Origin: CAZPQK01 sp964588695 | GTDB taxonomy: Bacteria; Krumholzibacteriota; Krumholzibacteriia; WVZY01; JAKEHA01 | DNA: 64,000 bases | NCBI GenBank assembly: GCA_964588695.1 | Contig: CAZPQK010000001.1 | Span: forward strand, 248,001-312,000 | Direction of reading: 5' to 3' | In this document: positions 1-8,092 of the stretch, piece after piece | How positions within the stretch are numbered: position 1 is the stretch's first letter | Layout: each line of letters starts with the position of its first letter | Position numbers and translations under genes: made by a program | The notes under the pieces: generated by a model | The model's input: the letters and a program-made list of their open reading frames with translations, nothing else | Database searches by the model: none | What the model was told of the DNA's origin: nothing

Positions 1-2100
1 GGGCTGCTGGTGCAGAACTCCGACGCGGTCCTGGCGAACCTGCTAGTCGCCCGGAATCGCGGCGCCGACCGGGGAGCCGGCATCTACGTGGTGGGCGGAA
101 CCCCATCGATCACCCACAGCCGATTCGTCGAGAACATCGCAAACTTCGGAGGCCGCGGCGGCGCCATCGCCACCCTGGGCTCAACCGCTTCAATTGCAAA
201 CTGTAGTTTTCGCGTTAACAACGCACACGACGGTGCCGCACTTAGTCTTGTTGGCTCGCAGACGACACTGTTAAACATTACCGCGGTTTACAACCCTGCC
301 TACTTTGGCGGCAACGCAATCCACATCAAGAATGGACATGCGTCGTTTTCGAATTCGATTTTGTGGAGCGACATAAACCGAGACCTGGTTCGACGAGACA
401 ACGGAACCGCCTGGTACCGCAACTGCTTTGTCGAGGGTTCAGGCGGGAGCACCGATTGGGATACCCACCTGGGAGCAGACGGCGGCAACAACAACAGCGC
501 CAACCCGCGGCTCGTCAGCAGTAGTGACTTTAGACCTACAGGGATTTCTCCGGTCGTTGATCGTGGCGACAACAACGCGGCCGCCCAACTCACGACCGAC
601 CTGAATGGACTTCCTCGCTTCGACAACGCCGTAGTCGACGTGGGCGCCTACGAGTACCAAGGCTCAACGTGCCCTCCATACGACGTGCTTTACGTCGACG
701 TCACCGCCGAGGGCAACAACGATGGATCGAGTTGGCACGATGCATTCGTTTCGCTTGGCGATGCGCTGGCCAACGCCTGCGGTGCGGTAAAGGAAGTCTG
801 GGTTGCGGGCGGGGTCTATCCCGCAACGCTACAGGGGCTCGCACTCCGTAGTGGCATAAAGGTGCTGGGTGGCTTCGCCGGTCACGAAACCCACCCGGAC
901 GCCCGCGACTGGTTGCGTAACCAGACCATACTTTCAGGTGAAATTGGCCAGCCCGGACCGGTCGACAACCCAGCAAGTGTGGTCGTTGCGGATCAAGTTG
1001 GTGGCGGTGTGGTGCTGGACGGGATCTTCGTTGTTGCAGGGCGCGAGAACGGTATCAACATCTCAAAAAGCGTGGTGGAGTTGACCAACGTGTCGTGTTT
1101 CGGCAACCGGCGCGGAGTAAACGCCACCGAAAGCTCGCTAGTCTTGTCCGACGTAACGATTGCCGGTTCCACGAACACGGGCATTCAAATATCTAGTTCC
1201 TCCGCAGTGGGAACAGGACTGACTTTAGAAGGCAATGTTGGAACCTACGGTGGCGGAGCCGCCGTAATTGAATCCGAAGCCGTGTTCGTCAACAGCATCT
1301 TTTACGGCAATGCTGCTTCGGCCGGCGGAGGAATTTACAACTCCAAGAGCAGCCCGACGATCACCAACAGCGCTTTCGTTAGTAACTCAACGGAGTTCAT
1401 GGGAAGTGCTGTGTTTAACACAACTCCCGGCGCGCAGGTCGCACAGCCAGCGTTTTGGAACTGCGTCATGCGAGGAAATAGCGGCGCCGTGTTTGCGAAT
1501 CGATATTTCGATTCACAAGGAGAGTTCTGCTATAGCACCTATCGATTTTGTAACCTTGAGGGTTCCGGTGGTAGCGGTGCGTGGATGGGAACGTCCAGTA
1601 TCGATGGCGGTAACAACATCGATACCGACCCGATGTTCGTAAACCAGATGGGGTCCGATCTCCGACTAACTGCAGGTTCGGCGAACATAGACGCAGGGTC
1701 CGTAGCGGCACCGTTCCTACCGGATACCGACTTGGATGGAAACCCGAGAGTCATTGGAACGACGGTCGACATTGGTCCGTTCGAGTACCGGCTTCCCACC
1801 GCAATCGACCCTAGCGCGCCGCTGTCGCTGCGGTTTCTTGGCGCTTACCCCAACCCGTTTAACCCGACTCTCACTGTCGCGTTTGAGTTAGACCGCGCCC
1901 GCGCTGTCACCGTCGAAGTGTTCAACGTGCGCGGTCAACTCGTGCGAACACTTGCCAACGCTACCCTGGCCGCTGGCGGTCACAAGCTGACCTGGTCCGG
2001 CGTCGATCGTTCCGGTAACGACGCCGCTAGCGGTGTGTACCTGGTACGCGTGAAATCCGAAGACTGGCAGGTGCTGCGCAAGGTGGTGCTTCTTAAATAA
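1..2100 (+). CDS. Secreted parallel beta-helix protein with FlgD-like C-terminal domain (5'-partial)
   Basis: The frame is open to the left edge, so the N-terminus and any signal peptide lie outside the window. Two successive right-handed beta-helix / choice-of-anchor Q modules are visible. Each has short G/N/S-rich rungs and ends in a 'G-x-x-D-x-G-x-x-E-Y' closing motif (residues ~205-215 and ~585-595, counted from the GTG at position 10). The second module opens with 'LYVDVTAEGNNDGSSW', typical of these proteins. The last ~85 residues are a FlgD-like / type IX-like tail (YPNPFNP, FNVRGQ, SGVYLVRV, VVLLK). It is probably exported and surface-attached. No catalytic residues can be assigned; beta-helix proteins of this kind may bind or cleave polysaccharide. 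The family assignment is firm, the function unknown. Confidence 0.85.
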   Translation, partial: GLLVQNSDAVLANLLVARNRGADRGAGIYVVGGTPSITHSRFVENIANFGGRGGAIATLGSTASIANCSFRVNNAHDGAALSLVGSQTTLLNITAVYNPAYFGGNAIHIKNGHASFSNSILWSDINRDLVRRDNGTAWYRNCFVEGSGGSTDWDTHLGADGGNNNSANPRLVSSSDFRPTGISPVVDRGDNNAAAQLTTDLNGLPRFDNAVVDVGAYEYQGSTCPPYDVLYVDVTAEGNNDGSSWHDAFVSLGDALANACGAVKEVWVAGGVYPATLQGLALRSGIKVLGGFAGHETHPDARDWLRNQTILSGEIGQPGPVDNPASVVVADQVGGGVVLDGIFVVAGRENGINISKSVVELTNVSCFGNRRGVNATESSLVLSDVTIAGSTNTGIQISSSSAVGTGLTLEGNVGTYGGGAAVIESEAVFVNSIFYGNAASAGGGIYNSKSSPTITNSAFVSNSTEFMGSAVFNTTPGAQVAQPAFWNCVMRGNSGAVFANRYFDSQGEFCYSTYRFCNLEGSGGSGAWMGTSSIDGGNNIDTDPMFVNQMGSDLRLTAGSANIDAGSVAAPFLPDTDLDGNPRVIGTTVDIGPFEYRLPTAIDPSAPLSLRFLGAYPNPFNPTLTVAFELDRARAVTVEVFNVRGQLVRTLANATLAAGGHKLTWSGVDRSGNDAASGVYLVRVKSEDWQVLRKVVLLK

Positions 2101-2118
2101 CGTCGCACACACCACATC

Positions 2119-2154
2119 AAAAAAAACGGCCACCGAGATAACCCGGTGGCCGTT
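2119..2154 (-). terminator. Intrinsic terminator of the histone-like gene
   Basis: An 11-bp perfect stem (2125-2135 with 2144-2154) and an 8-nt loop are followed, on the minus strand, by an uninterrupted U-tract (A-run 2119-2126 on plus). It lies 22 nt beyond the stop of the minus-strand gene. It may also slow plus-strand transcripts from the beta-helix gene, although the plus-strand side lacks a T-run. Confidence 0.8.
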
Positions 2155-2176
2155 CTAATTCCACTAAGCGTAGCTG

Positions 2177-2365
2177 TTACAGGTCGCAGGCCTTAAGGGT
2201 CTTGCGCTTGTTAGCTTTCGCCCGCGTTTCGGCTTCTTTGATCATGCCGCGCACGGTCTTGTCGAGAGCTCCGTAGAACTCGCTGGAAACGTTGCAGCTT
2301 TTGGCAGCAGCTTTAGTGCGTGCCTTGGAAATAATCAATTCGACCGGTTTCTTGGCTCTGGCCAT
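2177..2365 (-). CDS. Bacterial histone-fold DNA-binding protein
   Basis: This is a 62-residue basic protein. After a short basic N-terminus, residues ~26-52 form a long amphipathic helix (VSSEFYGALDKTV onward) that matches the central alpha-2 helix of archaeal histones. It is followed by the loop-2 signature K-R-K-T-L-K-A-C-D-L. R54 and D61 have the same seven-residue spacing as the R52-D59 salt bridge of HMfB ('GRKTIKAED'), and K55-T56 match its K-T. Alpha-3 is almost absent because the protein ends two residues into it. Strongly truncated alpha-3 is known for bacterial histones such as Bdellovibrio Bd0055. The start is supported by the Shine-Dalgarno GGGAGG 8 nt upstream. It has its own near-consensus promoter and terminator, so it is a single-gene transcript, probably abundant. 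Likely role: dimeric nucleoid protein that binds or coats DNA. The fold assignment is by sequence pattern only. Confidence 0.75.
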   Translation of the reverse strand: MARAKKPVELIISKARTKAAAKSCNVSSEFYGALDKTVRGMIKEAETRAKANKRKTLKACDL

Positions 2366-2421
2366 CCTGGTCCTCCCTGAGTGAAATGGGCTGAAACCCG
2401 TGATAAGTGACTTCTACCCTG

Positions 2422-2450
2422 GAATAACGGCTTTTACGCAATTCTGTCAA
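2422..2450 (-). promoter_or_regulatory. Sigma-70-like promoter of the histone-like gene
   Basis: A perfect TTGACA -35 (plus 2445-2450), a 17-nt spacer and TTATTC (plus 2422-2427) read on the minus strand. This gives a leader of roughly 50 nt before the ATG at 2365. It is the strongest -35 box in the window. Confidence 0.65.
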
Positions 2451-2454
2451 AGAC

Positions 2455-2489
2455 AAAAATGCCCCCAGAGACGTTCTGAGGGCATTTTT
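2455..2489 (-). terminator. Intrinsic terminator of dcd (bidirectional)
   Basis: A 15-bp stem with one G-T type mismatch (2455-2469 with 2475-2489) begins and ends in A5/T5 runs, so it can stop transcription in either direction. It separates dcd from the histone promoter just downstream. Confidence 0.8.
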
Positions 2490-2538
2490 CGGCATTTTTG
2501 GCAGTTTTTTGGCCGATTTGCGCCTGTTTACGTGGGTT

Positions 2539-3096
2539 TTACGGCACTTTGGGCAGAGTAATCCCCACCTGGCCCTGGTACTTGCCCTTCTTGTCGAGGT
2601 ACGACGTCAGACAATCTTCGTCCGATTCAAAGAACAGCACCTGCGCAATTCCCTCGTTGGCGTAGACCTTCGCGGGCAGCGGCGTCGTGTTGGAAATCTC
2701 CAGGGTCACGTAGCCTTCCCACTCCGGCTCGAACGGCGTCACGTTGGTGATGATCCCGCAACGCGCGTACGTCGACTTGCCGACGCAGACGGTCATTACG
2801 TTGCGCGGAATACGAAAGTACTCAACGCTTCGACCCAACGCGAACGAGTTGGGCGGGATGATGGCGACGTCGCCTTTGAAATCCTGAAACGCGTTGTTGT
2901 CGAAGTTCTTGGGGTCGACAACAGTGTTGTTGATGTTGGTGAAAATCTTGAACTCGTCGGCAATGCGAATGTCGTAACCGTAAGAAGACACACCGTACGA
3001 CACCGATCCATCTTTTACCGATGACTCGACGTAGGGCTCGATCATCCCGTGTTCCTTCACCATCCGCGTAATCCACTTATCTGGTTTAATCGACAT
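2539..3096 (-). CDS. dcd: dCTP deaminase
   Basis: 185 residues, the usual length of Dcd. The enzyme deaminates dCTP to dUTP in the cytosol and feeds dTMP synthesis. Visible signatures are 'GKSTYARCGI', 'EPEWEGYVTLEISNTTPLP' and 'YANEGIAQVLFFE', which carries the catalytic Glu. The reading frame is open 66 codons further upstream, but that stretch has no resemblance to Dcd. The ATG at 3096 begins the conserved 'MSIKPDKWI' N-terminus and has an AAGGA site. It follows the cysteine desulfurase gene with a 134-nt gap and ends at a strong terminator. Confidence 0.95.
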   Translation of the reverse strand: MSIKPDKWITRMVKEHGMIEPYVESSVKDGSVSYGVSSYGYDIRIADEFKIFTNINNTVVDPKNFDNNAFQDFKGDVAIIPPNSFALGRSVEYFRIPRNVMTVCVGKSTYARCGIITNVTPFEPEWEGYVTLEISNTTPLPAKVYANEGIAQVLFFESDEDCLTSYLDKKGKYQGQVGITLPKVP

Positions 3097-3230
3097 TTGC
3101 TGGTCCTTGCTTGCGCCTGGCGCGGTTAAGCCGCATGGGCTGGTAAATAGTAGCTTCTGTGCGCAACATAGCGCACAGGTGGCGAATCTGTCAAAGCCAG
3201 AGCGGCAGAAAAGCGCGCCGATACGGGCTG

Positions 3231-4370
3231 TTAGGCAGAGTTTCTGTGGATAGCGCGGGCCTGCGCGACTGCCCCGGGGAGCACTTCCAGACACTTATCC
3301 ACATCCGCACCGGATGTGTTCCAACCCAGGCTGATGCGAACGCTCGCTTGCGCTTCGAGTCGCGAGCGTCCCATCGCGGTGAGCACGTGCGAAGGATCGC
3401 GATCGCCAGCGGAACACGCCGAGCCAGCCGAGGCGCAAATACCAACCGCGTCAAGTTGTGCGAGTACGCCTTCGGCGTCCGTGTTGGGAAACATTAGATT
3501 GCTGGTGTTGGGAACACGGTCCGCACCGCCGCCGTTAATCGCAACGTCTGGGATCGCTTCGCGAACAGCTGACTCGAAATAGTCACGTAGCCTCGCCAGG
3601 CGCGCGATCGACGCCTCGTGTTCGGCCAGCGATTCGCCGAGCGCCAATCCAAGCGCGGCGACCCCAACCACATTCTGGGTTCCGCCTCTCCTACCGCGTT
3701 CCTGCCCGCCGCCGGTGACGACACCATTCACGTTTGCGGAATTGCGGACTACCAACGCACCCACGCCGCTAGGCGCGCCTAATTTGTGGCCCGAAATTGC
3801 AATGAAGTCGGCGTTGGTCCTGGCGATGTTGCGAACGCGCCCCACAGCCTGAACGGCATCGGTGTGAAAGAGCGCGCCGTGTTCGTGCGCAATGTCCGCA
3901 AGGTCGCTAATGGGTTGCACCACCCCGGTCTCGTTGTTCGCCCACATTATCGACACCAACGCGGTGTTGGGGCGAATCGCCGCGCGCAAAACGTCAGTCG
4001 CCACGCGGCCCTCTCCGTCCACGGCAAGAACGCTGACTTCTACCCCTCGTGCTGTTAGCGCTTGAACCGACGACAGCACCGCTGGATGCTCGGTGGCGGC
4101 GGTGACGACGTGCGCGCCCCGACCAACCGCAAGCGCGCCGTGGATGGCAAGGTGACAAGCCTCGGTTCCACCCGAGGTAAAGACGACATCGCGGGGCAAA
4201 CACCCAAACGCGTTAGCGATTTGCTCGCGCGCGGCATCGACAATGTCGCGAACCCCGCGTCCCGCGTGATGCACGCTGTTGGGATTGCCGACGGCCGCCG
4301 CCCAAACCGGCAGTTGCTCCAACACGGAAGGGCGAACCGGCGTGGTCGCGTTGTGGTCCAGGTAGATCAT
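3231..4370 (-). CDS. nifS: Cysteine desulfurase, NifS/IscS type
   Basis: 379-residue PLP enzyme that removes sulfur from L-cysteine as an enzyme persulfide for Fe-S clusters or tRNA thiolation. The N-terminal 'IYLDHNATTP' is diagnostic, with the PLP-stacking His at H95 (ATEHPAV), the PLP lysine K196 in 'SGHKLG' and the persulfide Cys at C319 in 'ASAGSACSAGDRDPSHVL'. It is a class I (NifS/IscS) enzyme. The ATG overlaps the folE stop (ATGA), so translation is coupled. No scaffold or regulator gene (iscU, iscR) is adjacent, so whether it serves Fe-S assembly or tRNA modification cannot be read from context. It could equally be called iscS. Confidence 0.92.
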   Translation of the reverse strand: MIYLDHNATTPVRPSVLEQLPVWAAAVGNPNSVHHAGRGVRDIVDAAREQIANAFGCLPRDVVFTSGGTEACHLAIHGALAVGRGAHVVTAATEHPAVLSSVQALTARGVEVSVLAVDGEGRVATDVLRAAIRPNTALVSIMWANNETGVVQPISDLADIAHEHGALFHTDAVQAVGRVRNIARTNADFIAISGHKLGAPSGVGALVVRNSANVNGVVTGGGQERGRRGGTQNVVGVAALGLALGESLAEHEASIARLARLRDYFESAVREAIPDVAINGGGADRVPNTSNLMFPNTDAEGVLAQLDAVGICASAGSACSAGDRDPSHVLTAMGRSRLEAQASVRISLGWNTSGADVDKCLEVLPGAVAQARAIHRNSA

Positions 4371-4987
4371 TCTTCGGGAAGCGATATTCGTGCGTTAAAT
4401 TCGGCGCGAGCCGCACTGTCGTGCTGGAGGATCCCGGTCGCTTGCGAGGTGATCACCGAGCTTTGCGTTTTCTGCGATCCGCGCATCATCATGCACAGGT
4501 GTTGGGCTTCGATGACCACGGCAACACCTTTGGGTGCTACCGCTTCGGTAAGCGCCTGACACACTTCGGCGGTTAGTCTTTCCTGCACTTGCAGTCGCCG
4601 CGCCAGCGCGTCGACCGCGCGACCAATTTTACTAAGCCCGACGACCTTGCCGTCGGGAACATACCCCACGTGCGCGCGCCCGAAGAAAGGCACCAGGTGG
4701 TGTTCGCACAAACTGAACAGCTCGATGTCGCGAACCACAACCAGCCCCTGGGCGTCGTCGTCAAACGCACCTTCTTGCAGAAGCGCCACCGGATTCTGGG
4801 CGTAACCGCGAGTGAATTCCTGCCACGCATCGCCAACCCGGGCCGGTGTTTTTTGCAGGTCTGTGCGATCGGGGTCTTCGCCAACCGCAACTAGCAGTTC
4901 GCGGATGAGCGGCGCGATTCGCCCGGTGACGGCGGGATCTGCTTCGAAAGAATCTGACAAACTAGTCTCCGAGAAAACGTTCGGCAT
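4367..4987 (-). CDS. folE: GTP cyclohydrolase I
   Basis: Converts GTP to 7,8-dihydroneopterin triphosphate, the first step of folate (or queuosine-type deazapurine) synthesis. Zinc ligands are visible in 'SLCEHHLVPFFG' and in 'HLCMMMRG'. 'TPARVGDAW' and 'VGLSKIGR' are also typical. The ATG at 4987 gives 206 residues but overlaps the end of trxB. An in-frame TTG at 4960, just after the trxB stop and 6 nt behind a GGAG, is an equally good start (197 residues) and has the better ribosome site. The stop overlaps the desulfurase ATG. It is the middle gene of trxB-folE-nifS. Confidence 0.93.
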   Translation of the reverse strand: MPNVFSETSLSDSFEADPAVTGRIAPLIRELLVAVGEDPDRTDLQKTPARVGDAWQEFTRGYAQNPVALLQEGAFDDDAQGLVVVRDIELFSLCEHHLVPFFGRAHVGYVPDGKVVGLSKIGRAVDALARRLQVQERLTAEVCQALTEAVAPKGVAVVIEAQHLCMMMRGSQKTQSSVITSQATGILQHDSAARAEFNARISLPEE

Positions 4988-5891
4988 CGAGCGCGGCCAT
5001 ACAGCCAAGTCCCGCCGCCGTTACCGCCTGCCGATAAATGCTGTCGGCCACGTCGCCTGCAGCAAAGACACCCGGAATGTTGGTCCGGGTTGTACCCGCT
5101 TCGACGGACAGGTACCCGTGGTCGTCCATGTCGAGAACGCCCTTAAAAATATCGGTGTTGGGCTTGTGACCAATCGCCACAAACACCGCGCTGCAGTCGA
5201 GGTTTTGGGTTTCGCCGGATTTGTTGTTCTTAAGCACGATGCCGGTAACGCCGCCGTCCTGGCTGCCCAAAATTTCTTCAACTTCGGTGTTCCAGATGAA
5301 CTCAATCTTTTCGTTGTTGAACGCGCGTTCCTGCATTGCCTTCGACGCACGCAGTTCGTCGCGACGATGCACGACGTACACTTTCGACCCGAACTTGGTC
5401 AGGAAAGTTGCTTCTTCCATTGCGGTGTCGCCGCCGCCAACCACGACAATCACCTTGTCGCGAAAGAAAAACCCATCGCAAGTCGCACACGCCGACACGC
5501 CAAAGCCCATCAGCTTTTCTTCGCTCTCAATTCCCAGCCACTTTGCCTGGGCGCCGGTGCAAATAATAAGCGAACGACATTGGTACTCCTTGTCGCCGGC
5601 ATAGAGCTTCTTAACGTCTCCGTCCAGCTCAACACGGTCGATGTGTGCGAGATCGAACGTGGTTCCGAAACGAGCGGCTTGCTTCTTCATGACTTCCATT
5701 AGATCCGGGCCCATCACCGGGTTTTCGAACCCGGGATAGTTCTCGACGTCGGTGGTAATCATCAACTGGCCGCCGGGCTGAAAACCTTCAACCACCAGCG
5801 GGCTCAGGTCGGCGCGGGATGCGTAGATCGCCGCCGTCAATCCCGCCGGCCCGGAACCCAGGATCAGAACGTTGTGTACTCCGTTTTCCAT
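4962..5891 (-). CDS. trxB: Thioredoxin reductase
   Basis: 309-residue FAD/NADPH flavoprotein that reduces thioredoxin. The FAD Rossmann motif 'GSGPAGLTAAIYASRA' lies at residues ~12-27, the redox disulfide C135-A-T-C138 in 'SACATCDGFFF', the NADPH motif 'GGGDTAMEEA' at ~155 and the FAD closing motif 'GVFAAGDVAD' near the C-terminus. The ATG at 5891 sits behind an AGAGGA site; the 33 codons upstream are not part of the family. It is the first gene of the trxB-folE-nifS cluster. Confidence 0.96.
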   Translation of the reverse strand: MENGVHNVLILGSGPAGLTAAIYASRADLSPLVVEGFQPGGQLMITTDVENYPGFENPVMGPDLMEVMKKQAARFGTTFDLAHIDRVELDGDVKKLYAGDKEYQCRSLIICTGAQAKWLGIESEEKLMGFGVSACATCDGFFFRDKVIVVVGGGDTAMEEATFLTKFGSKVYVVHRRDELRASKAMQERAFNNEKIEFIWNTEVEEILGSQDGGVTGIVLKNNKSGETQNLDCSAVFVAIGHKPNTDIFKGVLDMDDHGYLSVEAGTTRTNIPGVFAAGDVADSIYRQAVTAAGLGCMAALDAERFLGD

Positions 5892-6016
5892 TCCTCTTCG
5901 TCCTCCATCGCTCGCGTCAGGCGAGTAAATCTGATTTCTGATTATCTTTAAACTAGTTGGGAAATAACACGATACGGCGTTCAACGTCATAAGTCAAGTC
6001 GGCCGCAGTCACTCCA

Positions 6017-6046
6017 TTGAATTGGTCCCACTGAGGTAGATATACT
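6017..6046 (+). promoter_or_regulatory. Promoter of a leaderless transcript (matrixin-like lipoprotein)
   Basis: TTGAAT (6017-6022), an 18-nt spacer and TATACT (6041-6046). The ATG at 6053 begins exactly 6 nt after the -10 box, at the expected +1, and there is no Shine-Dalgarno sequence. Confidence 0.55.
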
Positions 6047-6052
6047 TACACT

Positions 6053-7327
6053 ATGAGCCGCGCAAAGACATTCATCCGCATAGCGTTAGCGCGCGCGCGA
6101 GTCGCCGCATTGGTAATCGCTACCGGACTACCTTTTACGATTGGCTGCGGTTCCGGCGACAACGTGTTTAAACTGGCGGACACCACGCCGCCTCACGCCG
6201 TTTCCGACCTGGCACTGGCGGTGGGCTCCGACGGAACCATAACCGCCACCTGGACAGCGCCCCGCGATGACGGACGGGTCGCCAGGGTCGCTGGTTACCA
6301 GGTCCGCTTTGGATACGGACACACACTCGACTGGAACAACGCGCTCGAACTTGATAACCCGCCGGTTCCAGCGCCGCCGGGCGTCGGCGAGTTGGTAGTA
6401 ATCCCCGCGACCGAACGCGGCCGCGACCTCGTTGTCGGGGTTCGCGCTGTTGACGCTTCTGGCAACGTCGGCCCCGCGGGGCAGCTGGCATCGGTACGAA
6501 TCTCCGGCGTCACGCTAACCGGTCGCTGCACCGACGTTATGACCGGCCTGGGCGTTGCGGGAATGCGGGTCGTCGTCGTTGCGCAAAAGACTGTCGAAAC
6601 CGTGACCGACTCTGACGGTCACTATGTTGTCGACGACATTGCCACGGGCAACGTCGGCATTCTCCTGGAATCAACCTCACCGGTGCCGTATCACCGCACC
6701 CAGTTGCAACGGGAAGTATCGGACGACACCGACCTGACCACTCAGGTCATTCCCTACCTGCCCACCGATGAAAGTACGGCTAGCAACGTATTGGAACTGT
6801 TCGATCGCCTTGTTAACGAGTGGATTGACGGATCTCACCGACGGTGGTTGGCGTATCCGGTGCGGGTTTTCGCGCCGGACTTTGTTAACTCATTGGGTGT
6901 GGACTACGGGTCGTTAGCGCGGCAGGCAGCGCTGCAATGGAACGCGCGGGCGGGAGTGGAAATCTATCAGGTTGTGGACGAACCACCCAGCGATGGAGTG
7001 GTGTTTCGATTTCGCACTCGCGCGGAAATGGGCATTCAAAACGGATTGGCCGACACCGAACGCGACGAGAATGGCTACTACCGGTCGGCTGATATTCAGG
7101 TTGTCGATGACTTCGCGGACGCGCATCGAACCTACCAGGTCATGCTGCACGAACTGGGTCACGCCATTCGGTTTGAGCACGTTAGCCAGACCGCGTACAT
7201 CATGTATCCCGGTCAGCCGCTGCCCGACGATATCAGCGACGACGAAGCGTGGGCGGCGCGGCTGTACGTTAACCTTGCCAACGACACCCCCCTGGACATC
7301 TACGATCGAAGTTCGCCGCTAGAGTGA
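6053..7327 (+). CDS. Lipoprotein with fibronectin-III-like, regulatory-like and matrixin-type metallopeptidase domains
   Basis: 424 residues. A signal peptide with lipobox 'FTIG-C' (Cys ~32) implies membrane anchoring. Residues ~42-160 resemble a fibronectin type III domain ('TPPHAVSDLALAV...TATWTAP'). Residues ~165-245 look like a carboxypeptidase regulatory-like fold ('LTGRCTDVMTGLGVAGMRV...DGHYVVDDIATG'). The C-terminal ~150 residues carry the metzincin zinc motif HELGHAIRFEH (H366, H370, H376, catalytic E367) followed by a Met-turn ('YIMYPG'). It is likely a secreted zinc endopeptidase of unknown substrate. It is convergent with ogt (20-nt gap) and has a leaderless-type promoter. Confidence 0.8.
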   Translation: MSRAKTFIRIALARARVAALVIATGLPFTIGCGSGDNVFKLADTTPPHAVSDLALAVGSDGTITATWTAPRDDGRVARVAGYQVRFGYGHTLDWNNALELDNPPVPAPPGVGELVVIPATERGRDLVVGVRAVDASGNVGPAGQLASVRISGVTLTGRCTDVMTGLGVAGMRVVVVAQKTVETVTDSDGHYVVDDIATGNVGILLESTSPVPYHRTQLQREVSDDTDLTTQVIPYLPTDESTASNVLELFDRLVNEWIDGSHRRWLAYPVRVFAPDFVNSLGVDYGSLARQAALQWNARAGVEIYQVVDEPPSDGVVFRFRTRAEMGIQNGLADTERDENGYYRSADIQVVDDFADAHRTYQVMLHELGHAIRFEHVSQTAYIMYPGQPLPDDISDDEAWAARLYVNLANDTPLDIYDRSSPLE

Positions 7328-7347
7328 AAGGTCTCGCTTTCCGTTGA

Positions 7348-7872
7348 CTAGCGCTTGCTAGCCGATGACAGTGCGAAACCTTCAACGTGTTCGTGCGCCA
7401 GTAGCGTCTTTTTGATACCGAGGTCTCCGGTGAATCCGCCCAACCCGGTAGACGACACGACCCGGTGGCAGGGAATTACAATTGGCATCGGGTTGGCCGC
7501 CATGGTGCTGCCAACCGCGCGCGCCGCACGTGGGGCGCCGGCAAGATCGGCCAGTTGGCCGTAGCTCACGGTTTCTCCAAAAGGGACCTGAGCGCATGCG
7601 CGAAGCACGTCCCGGCGAAAGCGGGTACGAATTCTCGTCAAATCCAAATCGAGTTCGAAAGTCACACGGTCACCGCGGAAATACTCGCGCAACTGCCGAC
7701 TGGCGTCCGCGGTGTGACGCGTGTCGCGAACGAAAGCCTCGCCGGGAAAACGTCGCTCCAATTCGACGTCCGGGTTTGCGGAATCAAACACCACACCGCA
7801 AAGTCCGTCTTCACCGCAGGCCACGACCACATTCCCGACCGGCGTCTTGCTTAGCACGTCGTACCAGATCAA
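7348..7872 (-). CDS. ogt: Methylated-DNA--protein-cysteine methyltransferase
   Basis: 174-residue suicide repair protein that transfers the methyl group from O6-methylguanine to its own cysteine. The active site 'PCHRVV' and the preceding 'GSTMAANPMPIVI' plus 'YGQLADLAGAPRAARAVG' (helix-turn-helix) identify it. The start is a TTG at 7872 with GGGAGG six nt upstream; no ATG is available. Directly before that Shine-Dalgarno site lies an intrinsic terminator (7885-7931), so expression may be attenuated. Confidence 0.93.
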   Translation of the reverse strand: MIWYDVLSKTPVGNVVVACGEDGLCGVVFDSANPDVELERRFPGEAFVRDTRHTADASRQLREYFRGDRVTFELDLDLTRIRTRFRRDVLRACAQVPFGETVSYGQLADLAGAPRAARAVGSTMAANPMPIVIPCHRVVSSTGLGGFTGDLGIKKTLLAHEHVEGFALSSASKR

Positions 7873-7884
7873 TCGTTACCTCCC

Positions 7885-7931
7885 AAAAAAAACCTTCCCC
7901 GTGATGCCTGCAGTAGTTGGATGCTGCGGGG
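7885..7931 (-). terminator. Intrinsic terminator / attenuator abutting the ogt Shine-Dalgarno site
   Basis: The stem CCCCG/CGGGG (7927-7931 with 7897-7901 on plus), with an inner GCAG/CTGC pairing, is followed on minus by eight Us (7885-7892). GGGAGG at 7879-7884 follows with no gap. It could end a small RNA or conditionally stop ogt transcription. Confidence 0.6.
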
Positions 7932-8023
7932 AGAAACAACATCCATGCAGTGGTAGAACCGTGCACCACGAGGGAAGGGCAAAATAAGTCTTTGAGGGGG
8001 CGCACGCCTGCGCAGCCCCACTA
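7885..8023 (-). ncRNA. Candidate structured small RNA or 5' leader upstream of ogt
   Basis: The 300-base gap 7873-8172 holds no supported gene. On the minus strand it contains, in order, a promoter (8030-8058), a GC-rich hairpin (7996-8019), a GTGGT/ACCAC hairpin and a terminator hairpin with U8 (7885-7931). A transcript from the promoter would be about 140 nt and end at the T-run, immediately before the ogt ribosome site. A GGATG segment could pair with CATCC inside the terminator stem as an alternative fold. It matches no RNA family I recognise (not SRP, 6S or RNase P). Confidence 0.35.
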
Positions 8024-8029
8024 ACCACC

Positions 8030-8058
8030 ATTATGAGTTTCAAATCTTTAAAAAGCAA
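8030..8058 (-). promoter_or_regulatory. Promoter for the ogt leader / small RNA
   Basis: On the minus strand, TTGCTT (plus 8053-8058), a 17-nt spacer and CATAAT (plus 8030-8035). Initiation is expected near 8023. Confidence 0.5.
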
Positions 8059-8092
8059 GCGGTATTTGTCCTCCACCGCAACGCGCAAATAT

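Noticed and set aside
3097..3294. N-terminal extension of dcd
   Set aside because: 66 in-frame codons precede the conserved start but have no similarity to Dcd and cross the intergenic gap; a ribosome site precedes the ATG at 3096.
7876..8088. Short minus-strand ORFs in the ogt leader
   Set aside because: They have no ribosome site and run through the hairpins and terminator of the leader region.
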